Shown here: positions 17,971 to 26,991 of the stretch, in pieces
How the letters are laid out: every line of letters begins with the position of its first letter
Numbering within the stretch: the stretch's first letter is position 1
From: JAGQRJ01 sp041402045
GTDB taxonomy: Bacteria > Planctomycetota > J058
NCBI GenBank assembly: GCA_041402045.1
Contig: JAWKSZ010000026.1
Coordinates: forward strand, 25,927 to 89,926
Length of the DNA: 64,000 nt
Direction of reading: 5' to 3'
The notes under the pieces: generated by a model
The model's database searches: none
Told to the model about the DNA's origin: nothing
What the model saw: the letters and a program-made list of their open reading frames with translations, nothing else
Translations under genes and position numbers: made by a program

Positions 17971-19236
17971 ATGAAGATTCGAACGACCCTTACGATCGGT
18001 ATCGCGCTGCTGGTGATCGGCGCCACGGGCTGCAAGTCCAAGCGGAAGTCTGAGACGACCTCGACCTCGTCGAGCTCGGGCGTCACGAGCGGCACGCTCG
18101 ACGTCGGCAACGGCCCCAACGGTGTCAACGGCACCGGGACCGGGACCTACGTCGCCGGCCTGCTGACCGCGATCAACCCCAACGTGGGCAACACCGCCGG
18201 CGGCACCACGGTCACGATCAACGGCAACGGCTACCTGATCGGCATGAGCGTGACCTTCGACAACGTCCTCGCGACGGACGTGGTCGTGGTCAGCCCGACC
18301 GAGCTCACCTGCAAGACGCCGCCCCACGCCCAGGGCCTGGTGGACGTGCGCACGATCCTCCCCAACGGCAACTACGGGCTGCTGCCCCAGGGCTTCACCT
18401 ACGACCCCAACGCCGGCGGCCCTCCCTTCCGGATCGCCGACTACGGCGACCCCCGCGCCGAGGACCAGGAGCTGCTCGAGCTGATCAACCGCGCGCGCCG
18501 CAACCCCACCGCCGAGGGTCAGCGCCTGGGGATCGACCTCTCCGCCTACACCCCCAAGCAGCCGCTGATCATGAACCAGTTCCTGCTGTCGGCCGCCACG
18601 AGCCACACCATGGACATGGCCGCACGCGCCTTCTTCGATCACCTGAACCCCGACGGCGTGAACGCCAACGGGCGGATCCTGGACAGCACCTACGCCTTGC
18701 ACCCGAGCTTCACCACCTCGCGGATCGTGAACCTGACCGAGAACATTGGCCAGGGCTCGGGCAACCAGTTCAACACCCCCCAGCGCGTCCACGACGCCTT
18801 CGTGATCGACGCCGGCGTGCCCAACTTCAAGCACCGCGTCGCGATCCTGGGCGGGCCTGGCTTCGACGATCGGCGTGAGATCGGCCCCAGCTTCCACGCC
18901 AACCTGACCTCCCCCGGCGCCTTCCAGCACTTCTGCACCCAGGAGTTCGCCCGCTCTGCGACCGACGCGCCCTTCATTCTGGGCACCGTGTTCCAGGACG
19001 GTGACAACGACGGGATCGCTCGGGGCGCCGAGGGCCAGGGTGGCGTGAGCGTGACCCTCGCCGACGCGAACGGCTACTCGCTGACCACCCAGTCCAAGAC
19101 CGCCGGCGGGTTCGGGTTCGAGGTCTTCCAGAGCGGGACCTACACCCTCACGATCAACGGCCAGAGCACCCAGGTCACGATCAACGGCCAGAGCGTCAAG
19201 GTCGACCTCGTCAACGGCGCGATCCGCACCTACTAA
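17971..19236 (+). CDS. IPT/TIG plus CAP-domain lipoprotein with SdrD B-like domain
   Basis: 421 aa; the ATG at 17971 is chosen because GGAGGA sits upstream and a lipoprotein signal follows directly (lipobox VIGATGC, Cys21). After a Thr/Ser linker, residues about 65-150 form an IPT/TIG Ig-like domain (INPNVGNTAGGTTVTINGNG). The CAP domain comes next (LLELINRARRNPTAEGQRLG, FFDHLNPDGVNANG, NLTENIGQG). The C-terminus repeats the Ca-loop/B-domain of its neighbour (FQDGDNDGIARGAEG, and STQVTINGQSVKVDL against STQVTVSGESVKVDL). The pair arose by duplication, with the IPT domain gained or lost once. Surface-exposed role inferred. Confidence 0.85.
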   Translation: MKIRTTLTIGIALLVIGATGCKSKRKSETTSTSSSSGVTSGTLDVGNGPNGVNGTGTGTYVAGLLTAINPNVGNTAGGTTVTINGNGYLIGMSVTFDNVLATDVVVVSPTELTCKTPPHAQGLVDVRTILPNGNYGLLPQGFTYDPNAGGPPFRIADYGDPRAEDQELLELINRARRNPTAEGQRLGIDLSAYTPKQPLIMNQFLLSAATSHTMDMAARAFFDHLNPDGVNANGRILDSTYALHPSFTTSRIVNLTENIGQGSGNQFNTPQRVHDAFVIDAGVPNFKHRVAILGGPGFDDRREIGPSFHANLTSPGAFQHFCTQEFARSATDAPFILGTVFQDGDNDGIARGAEGQGGVSVTLADANGYSLTTQSKTAGGFGFEVFQSGTYTLTINGQSTQVTINGQSVKVDLVNGAIRTY

Positions 19237-19268
19237 GACAACCGGACTTCGCTCCCGCGGAGTCCTGT

Positions 19269-19321
19269 CCAACCAACGGTCCAGCCGCGAGCACGGTGCT
19301 CGCGGCTGAGCCGTTGGTTGG
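19269..19321 (+). terminator. Long hairpin after second CAP lipoprotein gene
   Basis: Inverted repeat of about 26-bp arms with one 2-base internal mismatch: CCAACCAACGG-TC-CAGCCGCGAGCAC pairs with its complement ending CCGTTGGTTGG. It starts 33 bases after the stop. This is the strongest terminator-like structure in the window, although without a T-run. Confidence 0.75.
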
Positions 19322-19380
19322 GGCCTCGGCCGGGTCGCCTGGGCGGGCGGGCTGCGCTATCCTCCTCCGCGGGAGGCCGG

Positions 19381-20178
19381 ATGAGCGAGAGCAGCGAGGC
19401 GCCGCAGGCGTCCGAGGGCAGCGAGGCGACCGCCGGGGGCGAGCCCCTGGGTGCCGCGCCCGTTGAGGCTGGGGCCGCGTCGCCCGCGCCGGCGCTGCTC
19501 AGCGAGGCCGAGGCGGCCTACTCGATCCAGGAGCTCATGGAGGAGCTCAAGCGGCGCAAGCTGGCCCTGGACGGCATGCCCGACGGGCCGCGTCCCCCCG
19601 ACGGCGCCAGCTACAAGCGGCGCACGTTCGTGGTGGACTTCCCCTTCCAGTTCTCCTACGTCGGCGTCTACCTCGCGACCTTCGCCCTCCTGGGCCTGGG
19701 CTTCGTGGCGCTGAACTTCGTGTTCCTCCGGATCATCGAGCGCGCGGCTCAGATCCAGAACCAGGGGCTCTACGACCCCGAGGACGCGACCCTGCAGCTC
19801 GTGCTGCTGTTCAACTTCTGCTTCCTGATGCTGCTCCTGATCGGCATGGCGGTCTACGCGATCATTCAGAGCCACCGCGTGGCGGGTCCGGTCTACCGCT
19901 TCAAGCGCTGCATGAGCCAGATCCTGCGCCGGGACTACGACTGGTTCCTGCGGCTCCGCAGCAAGGACTACCTCAAGGACCTCGCCGAGCACGTGAACGT
20001 GCTGAACGAGGCCCTCAAGGCCAAGGACGCCGTGGTCGCCGACGCGGCCCTCCGCCTGAACGACCTCAGCGAGGGCGCCAGCGACCCCGAGCTGGCCAAG
20101 CGGCTGCAAGAGGTGGCCGCGGATCTGGGCGACGTGGTGTTGCCGGTCCCCGAGCCGGCCCCCGAGGTCGGCGCCTGA
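19381..20178 (+). CDS. Two-TM membrane protein with HAMP-like segment
   Basis: 265 aa; the ATG at 19381 follows GGGAGG. An acidic Ala/Ser/Glu-rich N-terminus of about 85 residues is followed by two membrane helices (YLATFALLGLGFVALNFVFL and LLFNFCFLMLLLIGMAVYAI). Next is a segment like HAMP linkers of transmembrane sensors: SHRVAGPVYRFKRCMSQILR, then LRSKDYLKDLAEHVNVLNEA. There is no kinase, cyclase or methyl-accepting output domain after it; the protein ends in an acidic Pro/Glu tail. It may relay or modulate signals through protein contacts. It precedes the ECF sigma gene by 124 bases, with a candidate sigma promoter between them. Confidence 0.75.
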   Translation: MSESSEAPQASEGSEATAGGEPLGAAPVEAGAASPAPALLSEAEAAYSIQELMEELKRRKLALDGMPDGPRPPDGASYKRRTFVVDFPFQFSYVGVYLATFALLGLGFVALNFVFLRIIERAAQIQNQGLYDPEDATLQLVLLFNFCFLMLLLIGMAVYAIIQSHRVAGPVYRFKRCMSQILRRDYDWFLRLRSKDYLKDLAEHVNVLNEALKAKDAVVADAALRLNDLSEGASDPELAKRLQEVAADLGDVVLPVPEPAPEVGA

Positions 20179-20258
20179 ACTCCAGCCGCGTCCGCTTGCC
20201 CTAAGTCCTTACGGGCCAGTCTGCTCGAGCTGCAAAGGACGACGGACTCCAGAAACCG

Positions 20259-20287
20259 GGAACCTTGCCGCGCCGGCCTGCGTCTGA
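20259..20287 (+). promoter_or_regulatory. Candidate ECF-sigma promoter (autoregulation)
   Basis: GGAACCT at 20259-20265 and GTCTGA at 20282-20287, separated by 16 bases, match the GGAACTT / TCTGA-type pattern of RpoE-like sigma promoters. It lies 16 bases before the sigma gene start, so the factor may activate its own operon. Matched by eye only. Confidence 0.4.
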
Positions 20288-20302
20288 AGGGAAAGGACAG
20301 CC

Positions 20303-20893
20303 ATGGGAGCGAAGGGTCAACAGCGGGACCAAGTCCTGATCGACCGGTCCAAGGCCGGCGATCGCGACGCGTTCTCCGAGCTCGTCCTCAAGTATCAGGA
20401 GCAGGTTCTGAACCTGGCGTATCGCCGGGTCGGAGACGAAGAAATGGCCCTCGACGTCGCACAAGAGAGCTTCCTCAAGGCCTACAAGGCCTTGCCGGGC
20501 TTCGTGGGCCACAGCGAGTTCTACACCTGGCTGTATCGGATCACGCTCAACCAGGCGACGAGCGCCCTGCGCAAGAGCGCGCGCCAGCCCAACCTCTCGA
20601 TCAGCCCTCAGGACTCGGACCAGGACGGGATCGACCCGGTGGCGGCCGAGGACTACGACCCCCGGACCCTGGCCGCGAGCACCGACGAGCAAGAGCTCGT
20701 GCAGCGCGCGCTGACCCAGGTCGACGACGAATACGCCTCGGCGCTCGTGCTGCGCGAGATCGAGGGCCTGAGCTACCAGGAGATCGCCGACGTGCTCGAG
20801 GTCCCCCTGGGCTCGGTCAAGTCCAAGATCCACCGCGGGCGTCTGGCGCTCAAGAACGCCCTGACCATGACCAAGGTCCAGAGGCCCTCGTGA
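20303..20893 (+). CDS. ECF sigma factor (RpoE-like sigma70)
   Basis: 196 aa; the ATG is preceded by AAAGGACAGCC. Region 2 is visible as AFSELVLKYQEQVLNLAYRR, then DVAQESFLKAYKALPGF and FYTWLYRITLNQATSALRK. Region 4 is visible as LVLREIEGLSYQEIADVLEV and PLGSVKSKIHRGRLALKN. A 30-residue acidic linker joins them. It recruits RNA polymerase to a set of envelope or stress genes, as ECF factors do. The next gene overlaps its stop by four bases and is the probable anti-sigma factor. A candidate cognate promoter lies upstream. Confidence 0.92.
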   Translation: MGAKGQQRDQVLIDRSKAGDRDAFSELVLKYQEQVLNLAYRRVGDEEMALDVAQESFLKAYKALPGFVGHSEFYTWLYRITLNQATSALRKSARQPNLSISPQDSDQDGIDPVAAEDYDPRTLAASTDEQELVQRALTQVDDEYASALVLREIEGLSYQEIADVLEVPLGSVKSKIHRGRLALKNALTMTKVQRPS

Positions 20894-21921
20894 GCGAGCC
20901 GATCGACGACTACACGGACTTCGGCGACGAGCTGAGCGAGGCGGAGCGCGAGGAGCTCCTGCGCGACCGCGCCGCCGTCGAGCAGGTCGTGCGTCAGGTC
21001 CAGGGCCTCCCGCGCCTGAAGGTCCCCGTCGACTTCCGCGCCCGGGTCATGGCCGGCGTGGTCGGCGCGACCCAGGAGCAGCCCCCCTCCCTGGAGGCCG
21101 AGGACTGGGACCCCGATCAGGTGCTCGCGGAGAGCCCCGCGTTGCTGGCGGTGGTCGAGCGCCTGCGCGCGCTGCCCCGGCTGGTCGTGCCCCGGGGCTT
21201 CCTCTCGCGGATCCTGAGCGAGATCGACGAGCTCGAGCTCACCCGCCAGCGCGACGCGCACCGCGAGCGCCTGGAGCGCCGCGGCGGCGGCGGCTGGCGG
21301 CAGGGAGTGCTGCGCCTGAGCCAGGCCGCGGGGTTCTTGCTCCTGATCGGCCTCGGCGCGACCTGGACCGCGCCCGAGCACCACTCGGTGACGCGCCCCG
21401 ACTACTTCTCCCCCGAGCCGTTCAACGCGGGCGTGTCCGGACTCGCCGGCGAGTCGGTCGGCGCCAACGCCGACGAGGCCGCGCTCCCAGCGCTGCCCGG
21501 CGGCCCCTACGACGCCGAGGTCGAGCTGCGGGCCGGGGTCGACCTCGAACGCGCCGGCGCCGCGGTGCAGGGCGTGGTGGGTCGCTTCGCTCAGCGGATC
21601 GAGGGCCAGCGCCAGGGCGGCGCCTGGGGCTGGGTGATCCAGGTCCGCGCCGACGCCACCGACGACCTCTACCGCGCCCTGGCCGCGACCTCCGAGGTCC
21701 GGGTGGACGCCGACGACCAGCGCGCCCTGCTGCAGGTCAACCGCGAGCAGGACCAGGTCGAGCTCAAGAACGGCGTGATCTACGTGGGGCGCCTGAGCCA
21801 GGCCGGGCGCGAGGTGGTGCTGGACGCGGGCAGCGTCGAGCGGCGCTTCCCGCGCCAGGACGTGCTCGACACCCGCTCCGCCGGCGACCTGCGCCGGGTG
21901 CGGATCGACCTCCGCCGCTAG
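20890..21921 (+). CDS. Probable anti-sigma factor, single-pass membrane protein
   Basis: 343 aa from a GTG overlapping the sigma stop (GTGA). The cytoplasmic N-terminus (1-125) holds two copies of one motif: VEQVVRQVQGLPRLKVPVDF and VVERLRALPRLVVPRGFLSR. An Arg/Gly stretch and a membrane helix (AAGFLLLIGLGATWT, about 148-162) follow. The 180-residue remainder would be outside the cytoplasm (VELRAGVDLERAGAAVQGVV, VIQVRADATDDLYRALAA). I see no zinc-binding HxxxCxxC signature of ZAS anti-sigma factors, so the role rests on position, overlap and topology. Regulated proteolysis of the membrane part would be one release route. Confidence 0.7.
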   Translation: MSEPIDDYTDFGDELSEAEREELLRDRAAVEQVVRQVQGLPRLKVPVDFRARVMAGVVGATQEQPPSLEAEDWDPDQVLAESPALLAVVERLRALPRLVVPRGFLSRILSEIDELELTRQRDAHRERLERRGGGGWRQGVLRLSQAAGFLLLIGLGATWTAPEHHSVTRPDYFSPEPFNAGVSGLAGESVGANADEAALPALPGGPYDAEVELRAGVDLERAGAAVQGVVGRFAQRIEGQRQGGAWGWVIQVRADATDDLYRALAATSEVRVDADDQRALLQVNREQDQVELKNGVIYVGRLSQAGREVVLDAGSVERRFPRQDVLDTRSAGDLRRVRIDLRR

Positions 21922-21927
21922 CGCTGC

Positions 21928-22674
21928 TTACTTGCCGCGGGCGAGCCGCGTGGCGAGGGTCGCGTCGAGGCCCGCCTCGCGGATCCGGCGCGCGGTGGTC
22001 TCGTGGTCGTAGTCCTCGCGGACCCAGGTGAAGCGCCACTGCTTGAGGTCCATGACCCCGAACGCGGTCTTGGCCACCCCGTCGCGGGGCTGGCCCACGC
22101 TCCCCGGGTTGATCAGGTAGGTCGTGTTGCGGTCGAGCTCGACGGTGCGCGTGCTGTCGAAGCGGCTCTCGATCTTGCCGCGGGCGATCAGCATGGGCAG
22201 GTGGCTGTGCCCGAAGAAGCAGATCCGGATCCCGGGGAAGTAGTCCTCCATGTGGCGCAGGCTGCCGGAGACCACGTTCTTGCGGAAGATGTACTCGTCG
22301 GGGTCGCGGGGCGAGCCGTGGGCCAGGAGGAAGGTGTCCTCGTAGACGTGGTAGTCCGGGAGCGAGCGCAGCCAGTCGAGGTACTGCTCGCTGAGCTGGT
22401 CGCGGGTCCAGTGAATGACCTCGAGCTTCTCCTCCTTGACGCCGCGGGCGGGCTCGCCGAGCACGTAGCGCTCGTGGTTGCCCTTGAGCGCGAAGGTGCA
22501 GCGCTCCCAGGTGAGGTAGGTCACCTCCACCGGGTTGGCGTTGTAGCCGATGATGTCGCCCAGGCAGATCAGGTGCTTGACCTCGTGGCGGTCGAGCCAG
22601 TTGATCGCGACCTTGAGCGCCTCGAAGTTGCTGTGGAGGTCGGAGATCACCCCGACTTTGTCCGGTAAGCCCAC
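21928..22674 (-). CDS. Calcineurin-like metallophosphoesterase
   Basis: 248 aa from a GTG start. All five metal-binding blocks of the YfcE/MJ0936-like phosphodiesterase fold are present: VGVISDLHSNFEAL, CLGDIIGYNANP, ALKGNHERYVLG, LLAHGSPRDPDEY and FFGHSHLPML. The family end motif INPGSVGQPRDGV also fits. Such enzymes hydrolyse phosphodiester or phosphomonoester bonds with two metal ions; the substrate cannot be read from sequence. It converges on the anti-sigma gene with only 6 bases between stops and is divergent from the kinase at 22782. Confidence 0.9.
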   Translation of the reverse strand: MGLPDKVGVISDLHSNFEALKVAINWLDRHEVKHLICLGDIIGYNANPVEVTYLTWERCTFALKGNHERYVLGEPARGVKEEKLEVIHWTRDQLSEQYLDWLRSLPDYHVYEDTFLLAHGSPRDPDEYIFRKNVVSGSLRHMEDYFPGIRICFFGHSHLPMLIARGKIESRFDSTRTVELDRNTTYLINPGSVGQPRDGVAKTAFGVMDLKQWRFTWVREDYDHETTARRIREAGLDATLATRLARGK

Positions 22675-22781
22675 GTGTGCCCCCGCTGGATCGTGGGTGA
22701 ATCGTATCGCGACGCGACGCAGGGCGAAACGTCGGGCCCGGCCGACCCCCGCTCGCCGGAGACGGCGCTAAGATCTCGCGC

Positions 22782-25700
22782 ATGTCCAGCGCGGGCGACG
22801 ACCTCCCGGACCTCGGTCCACGCTTCACCCCCCGACGGCGCCTCGCCCGCGGGGGCCAGGCCGAGGTGTTCGAGGCCGACGACGCCGAGCGCGACCAGCG
22901 CTGCGCCGTCAAGCTCCTGGCCGCCGAGCTCCCCGAGGAGCACGTCGAGCGCTTTCGGCGGGAGGTCGAGCTGGCCGAGTCCCTGGGCGCGCACCCGGGG
23001 ATCGTCGCGGTCTACGCCGCCGGGGTGACCCCCGAGCGCCGGCCCTACTGCGCCATGGACCTCGTGCTGGGCGAGACCCTCGACGACCGGATCGACGAGG
23101 GCCGGGCCACGACCCGCGGCGGCGTGCTGGCGCTGATCGACGTAGCCCACGCCCTGAGCCACGCCCACGCGCGGGGGGTGATCCACCGCGACGTGAAGCC
23201 GGCCAACGTGCTCCTCGACGGCGCCGGGCGCGCGCGGCTCACGGACTTCGGGATCTCCAAGGCCCTGGGCCAGGAGGGGCTGACCCAGACCGGGCAGAGC
23301 CTGGGGAGCCCCTGCTACATGGCGCCGGAGCAGGTCTCCGACAGCAAGCGCGTGGACGCGCGCACCGACGTCTACGGGCTCGGCGCCTGCCTGTATCAGC
23401 TCCTGACCCGCTACCGACCCTTCGAGCGCCCGAGCGTCATGGAGGTCCTGCGCGCGGTGATCGAGGAGGACGTGATCCCGCCTCGCGAGCGCGACCCCGA
23501 CGCCGACCCCGAGCTCGCGGCGCTGTGCCTGGAGGCCCTGGCCAAGGACCCCGACGCGCGCCCGCAGAGCGCGGAGGCCTTCGCCGCGCGGCTGCGGGGG
23601 TGGCTCGAGTCCCACCCCCCGGAGCTGCCGCGGGACGAGCGCTACGGGGTCACGATCGCCGGGAAATACACGCTGCTCGAGCGCCTGGGGCGCGGCGGCT
23701 TCGGCGCGGTGTATCGCGCGCGGCAGGAGGTCGACGGGCGCCTGGTCGCGCTCAAGCTCCTGCACCCGCGCTGGGCGAGCGCCCCCGAGGCGCGTCAGCG
23801 CTTCCTGCGCGAGGTGGCCGCGGCCCAGGCCTTCGTGCACAAGCACGCGGTGCAGGTGCGCGACTACGGCAGCGCCGACGACGGGAGCCTCTACCTCAGC
23901 ATGGACCTCGCGCCGGGCGAGACCCTGCGCGAGCTCCTGCGCCGCGAGGGCAAGCTCCCCCCCGCCGAGGCCCTGGCCCTGGCGCGGCAGGTGCTCGACG
24001 CCCTGGCCGAGGCCCAGGACGCGGGGATCGTGCACCGCGACCTCAAGCCCGAGAACCTCATGGTCGACAGCGGCCCCCAGGGGCTGCAGGTGCGGATCCT
24101 GGACTTCGGGATCGCCAAGGCGATCGACGAGGTCCGCCAGGGCGACGGCGGCGAGGAGGGGATCACGGCCACCGGCCAGGCCCTGGGGACCCTGCGCTAC
24201 ATGAGCCCGGAGCAGGCCGCCGGCGACCCGGTCGACGGGCGCAGCGACCTCTACGCCCTGAGCACCGTGCTCTACGAGTGCCTCGCCGGGCGCGCGCCCC
24301 TCGAGGCCGAGAGCGCGCAGCGCTTCTTGTGGAGGCTGGCGACCGCGGAGCCGCCGCCCCTCGGCCCCCACTGCCCCACCGCGCCGCGGCAACTGATCGT
24401 GGCGATCGAGCAGAACCTGGCCAAGGACCGCGAGCAGCGGCACCCCGACGCGCGCGCCTTCCGCCAGGCGCTGAGCGGGCTGACCCTCGCGCCCACGGTC
24501 CGCGGACCCGAGGAGCCCGCCGCGGCCCCGACGCCGCGCCCGCGGATCGAGCCCTCGGGGGCGACGACCCGCCCCGAGCCCCGGGCCAGCGCCGAGGGCA
24601 AGCCTCTGGACGTGCTCCTCGGCGGCGACCCTCGTCCCGGGGTGCCGTGGCCGATCTTCGCCGCGATCCCGCTGGTCCTGTTCGCGCTCGTGGTTCTGCT
24701 GGACCCCTTCGGCTGGCGCTCGGCGCCCGCGCCCTTGCCGACGAGCGGCCCCGAGCTGTCGCTGCTCGCGCCGAGCGAGGGCAGGCGGGCTCGCCCCTCG
24801 AGGTGCGCGGGCGGGTGCGCGGCGCGCGGACCCTCGCCGTCGAGCTCGACGGGCGCGAGGTCGCGGGTGAGCTGCTCGAGGGGGTCGGCACCGCGTTCCG
24901 CTTCAGCGTGGTGATCCCTGCCGGGGAGCACACGCTGGAGGTGGTCGCCGACTCGGACGCGGGCAGCGAGCGGATCTCGCGCCGCGTGCGGGGCCCCGCG
25001 GAGCCGAACCTCCCGCTGCGGGTGACCGTGCTCAGCCCGCGGGACGGCGCCTGGCTGGCGGTGACCCCGGCCGAGGTCCGCGGGCAGCTCGTGCCGCCGC
25101 GCGCCGGGGAGGTCGACGTCGCCGGCGCCACGCACGAGGTCGGGGAGGACGGCGTCTTCGTGGTGCGAGTGCCCCTCGAGCCCGGGCCCAACGTGATCCC
25201 GATCCGAGTGACCGGGGTCGAGGGCGCGCCGGAGACGACCCTCACCCTGAACTACGACGAGACCCCGCCGCGGCTCGAGCTCGAGGACCCGCCCGCCGGG
25301 CTGCAGACCCCGGCCAGCCGGGTGCTGTTCCGCGGGCGGGTGCAGCAGGCGACGGCGCTCGCGATCAACGGCCAGGCGGTCCCCCTGACCCGGGGCGAGT
25401 TCGACGTGGCGCTGCCCCTCGAGCTCGGCGAGAACCTGTTCGAGCTCGTGCTCTCGGACCCCGAGCAGGGCGGGAGCGAGCTCAAGGTCGTGCGGGTGGT
25501 CACGCGGATCCCCGACGACGTCGAGCCCCCGCCGTGGATGCCCGAGGGGATCGAGGATCTGCACCACGGCACGTTCAAGAACGTGAAGGACGGGAGCGAG
25601 CTGGTCTACGTGCCCGCGACCGCCTTCGACATGGGGCGCAACCACACCGAGGACCAGGCCCCGCGGCGCCGGGTGCGGATCACCCACGCGCTGTTCGTCG

Positions 25701-26317
25701 GCAAGTACGAGGTCACCTGGGGTCAATACCGCGCGTTCTGCGCGGCGACGGGGCGCGCGGAGCCGCCGACGAGCCTGACCCTCGACCCCGCCGGGCGCTT
25801 CGTCCCCAGCGACCAGCACCCGGTCTACAACGTGAGCTGGAACGACGCCCACGCCTACGCCACCTGGGCCGGGCTGCGGCTCCTGACCGAGGCCGAGTGG
25901 GAGGCGGTGGCCGGCGGCTCGCGCAACTACACCTACCCCTGGGGGCCGGAGCTGCCGCCGCTGGGGGTCTCGGTGGCGAACGTGGCCCCCGAGCTCACCG
26001 GCTGGAGCGCGGTCCGCGACGACGGCTACCCCTTCCCTACGCCGGTGGGGACCTTCCCCAAGGGCGCGTCCCTGCCCTACGGGCTGCTCGACATGGCCGG
26101 CAACGTGCACGAGTGGGTCAGCGATCGCTACGCCCGGGGCTACGACCCCCAGGACACGCGGAACCCCCAGGGGCCGAGTGAAGGCGGCCTGCGGGTGTTC
26201 CGCGGCGGCTCGTGGCAGGACCGCCTGGCCAAGTGCGACGTGCTCACCCGCCGCGCGGCGGAGCCCGGCTACGCCCACGACCACCTCGGCTTCCGGGTGT
26301 GCGTCAGCGGGCGCTAG
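22782..26317 (+). CDS. Dual Ser/Thr kinase-FGE-sulfatase fusion, interrupted by apparent -1 frameshift
   Basis: About 1178 aa when the frames are joined. Kinase domain 1 (about 15-275) has RLARGGQAEVFEA, HRDVKPAN (Asp near 135), DFGISKA and APEQ. Kinase domain 2 (about 290-560) has LGRGGFGAVYRA, ALKLLHP, HRDLKPENLM, DFGIAKA and SPEQ. A membrane helix follows (IFAAIPLVLFALVVLLDPF, about 622). Then come Ig-like beta segments and a C-terminal formylglycine-generating-enzyme-sulfatase domain (VPATAFDMG, FVGKYEVTWGQYRAF, NVSWNDAHAYATWAGLRLLT, DMAGNVHEWVSDRY, FRGGSWQD). Coding shifts from one frame to another at the GGG run 24779-24781; one added G restores an uninterrupted protein. Likely topology is kinases inside and the FGE-fold domain outside, as a transmembrane sensor. 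FGE folds in such proteins may bind ligands rather than act on sulfatases. Confidence 0.8.
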
Positions 26318-26411
26318 TACTAGCCTTTCCGAAAGCTCGGCGCTGGCTGGCCGATTTCTCGCTGCGGGGCGCCGTTTGCGTCGGCGGCACGGCCATTGCG
26401 CTGCGCGCGGC

Positions 26412-26810
26412 ATGAAGCTCTTCGCGCGCCTGGCGCCGCTGGTCCTGATCGCGATCCTGGTGCAGAAGCTGCTCGAGCTGCGCTGGCCGAAGCTGCGCCT
26501 CGAGCCGCTCCCCGGGCCGCGGCGTACGCTCCTGATCTTCGCGCTGGAGGCGCCGCGCGGAGACGGGCTGTGGACGGACGAGGCCCCGCGCACGACCCAG
26601 GGGTTCTCCGATCGTCCCCTCGCCTGGCGCGTGCCCCCCGGCAGCTATTGGCTCTACGCCGTCGAGACGGGCGACCTCGACACCACGCTCCCGCTGCGCG
26701 AGCTCTGCCGCGCCGCCGGGGATCAGCTGCGCGACGCCGAGCTGCGCTTTCGCACCGACCCGGACGCGCTCCTCGAGCTCCCGGGAAACCCCCGGCGCGC
26801 GGGCGGCTAG
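26412..26810 (+). CDS. Small membrane-anchored hypothetical protein
   Basis: 132 aa from the ATG at 26412. The N-terminus is a hydrophobic anchor or signal (LFARLAPLVLIAILVQKLL) with no lipobox. The remainder is an unfamiliar alpha/beta region (LEPLPGPRRTLLIFALEAP, PPGSYWLYAVETGDLDTTLP), ending Arg/Gly-rich. The ribosome site is weak and there is no clear homologue in my memory. Supported by codon pattern, a clean start after the upstream stop, and the anchor. Confidence 0.5.
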   Translation: MKLFARLAPLVLIAILVQKLLELRWPKLRLEPLPGPRRTLLIFALEAPRGDGLWTDEAPRTTQGFSDRPLAWRVPPGSYWLYAVETGDLDTTLPLRELCRAAGDQLRDAELRFRTDPDALLELPGNPRRAGG

Positions 26811-26991
26811 CGACCGGCACGGCAGCGCAAGCACTTAGAGCGGCCGCGACGGACGTAACCAACAGTCCACGGGTGAGTTGCGTTATTACATGCGCATGGC
26901 AGAGGCAGCCTTGCCGTTTAGACGGCTGGAGGCCAGCATTCATGCCTGCGAGCGACCACCAGCGGCCCAGCGGGCCTTGTCGGGACTGCAC

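Noticed and set aside
17805..18053. 82-aa open frame in the spacer before the second CAP gene
   Set aside because: Overlaps the lipoprotein start in another frame, no ribosome site, no coding character.
24779..24781. Programmed -1 ribosomal frameshift in the kinase-FGE gene
   Set aside because: No slippery heptamer of the X-XXY-YYZ type at the shift; a missing base in the G run explains it and the four similar sites more simply.
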